This document shows positions 63,756-64,000 of a stretch of 64,000 nucleotides of DNA, piece after piece. The position numbers and the translations under genes were made by a program. The notes beneath the pieces were generated by a model. The model did not search any database. It was given only the letters and a program-made list of their open reading frames with translations, and had not been told where the DNA came from. The stretch is from Ailurus styani (taxonomy: Eukaryota; Chordata; Mammalia; Carnivora; Ailuridae): assembly GCA_002007465.1 (NCBI GenBank), contig LNAC01000137.1:3041135-3105134 (forward strand), in the 5' to 3' direction. Position 1 is the stretch's first letter. Every line of letters starts with the position of its first letter.

Positions 63756-63965
63756 CTTAATTGAGTATTTTCTAGTGTTTGGGACCATACTAAGTATTTT
63801 GCATATTTACCTAATTTCATCCTGACCAGACTCTGAGAGATATTTTTATCCCCATGTACCAGGTGAAGAAAGCGACACTCTGAGAGGATAAGTGACTTTC
63901 CAAAGGGCCCACGACAAGTGGCAGGTGTGAGCCTCAGGCATCTGACTCTAAACCCACCCACACCA
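63756..63965 (-). repeat. MIR SINE
   Basis: GAGTATTTTCTAGTGTTTGG, TATCCCCATGTACCAGGTGA, AGGATAAGTGACTTTCCAAA and ACAAGTGGCAGGTGTGAGCC, a reverse MIR. Confidence 0.8.
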
Positions 63966-64000
63966 TCAGCCCGGCGGCTTCTGTTCCACCTCCCCGCCCT

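Overview
This is about 64 kb of mammalian, non-coding-looking DNA. It most likely comes from a caniform carnivoran and probably a mustelid (ferret, mink, marten, badger or otter type). The main evidence is about 21 copies of the tRNA-derived carnivore SINE (CAN-SINE). Each has an RNA polymerase III A box (TGGCTCAGTGG), a B-box-like GGGATCGAGGCC, a CT-rich body ending GCCTCTCTGCCTACTTGT and an A-rich tail (AAATAAATAAAATCTT). The wording of the young copies is the form I know from mustelid genomes. The lineage is inferred from memory of these families, not from a search.

I recognise no protein-coding gene. The open frames are short, mostly lie inside repeats, and usually occur in several overlapping frames. 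The one RNA-gene-like sequence is a 5S rRNA pseudogene at 23859-23948 on the minus strand. It matches the vertebrate 5S gene exactly as I remember it from base 1 to base 90, is cut off at its 3' end, and is flanked by a 10-bp target-site duplication. Two segments with splice signals and open frames (33633-33860 and 38825-39080, plus strand) are the best exon candidates, but neither resembles a protein I know.

Layout. 0-9 kb: SINEs, an L1 3' end with a CA microsatellite, a short young L1 insertion with a clean duplication, several MIR/L2 copies, and a larger L1 (7.4-8.8 kb) split by a SINE. 9-15.3 kb: mostly unique, with an unassigned block (12.4-15.3 kb) holding the longest open frame (minus strand, 210 codons). 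15-26 kb: L2, MIR and SINEs, an assembly gap inside G/C runs (21.6-21.85 kb), and the 5S pseudogene. 26-35 kb: unique DNA, two LTR-like repeats and paired L2 copies. 35-38.4 kb: a nested stack of L1, hAT-type DNA transposons and three SINEs. 38.4-53 kb: the candidate exon, several MLT1-type and related LTRs, two MER5A-like elements (one at 37.4 kb), rearranged L1 3' ends and a CTT microsatellite grown from a SINE tail. 53.3-55.8 kb: a dense cluster of five SINEs, including a nearly identical inverted pair in which both copies carry assembly Ns. 55.8-64 kb: mostly unique DNA with two stretches that look like conserved non-coding elements, then MIR, L2, MLT1 and one more SINE.

As a whole the window reads as a long intron or intergenic tract. 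Its activity is the successive insertion of old (MIR, L2, MLT1, hAT), middle-aged (L1) and recent (CAN-SINE, young L1, 5S) elements. Repeat family names are recalled from consensus sequences, and boundaries are good to about 10-30 bases unless a target-site duplication fixes them.
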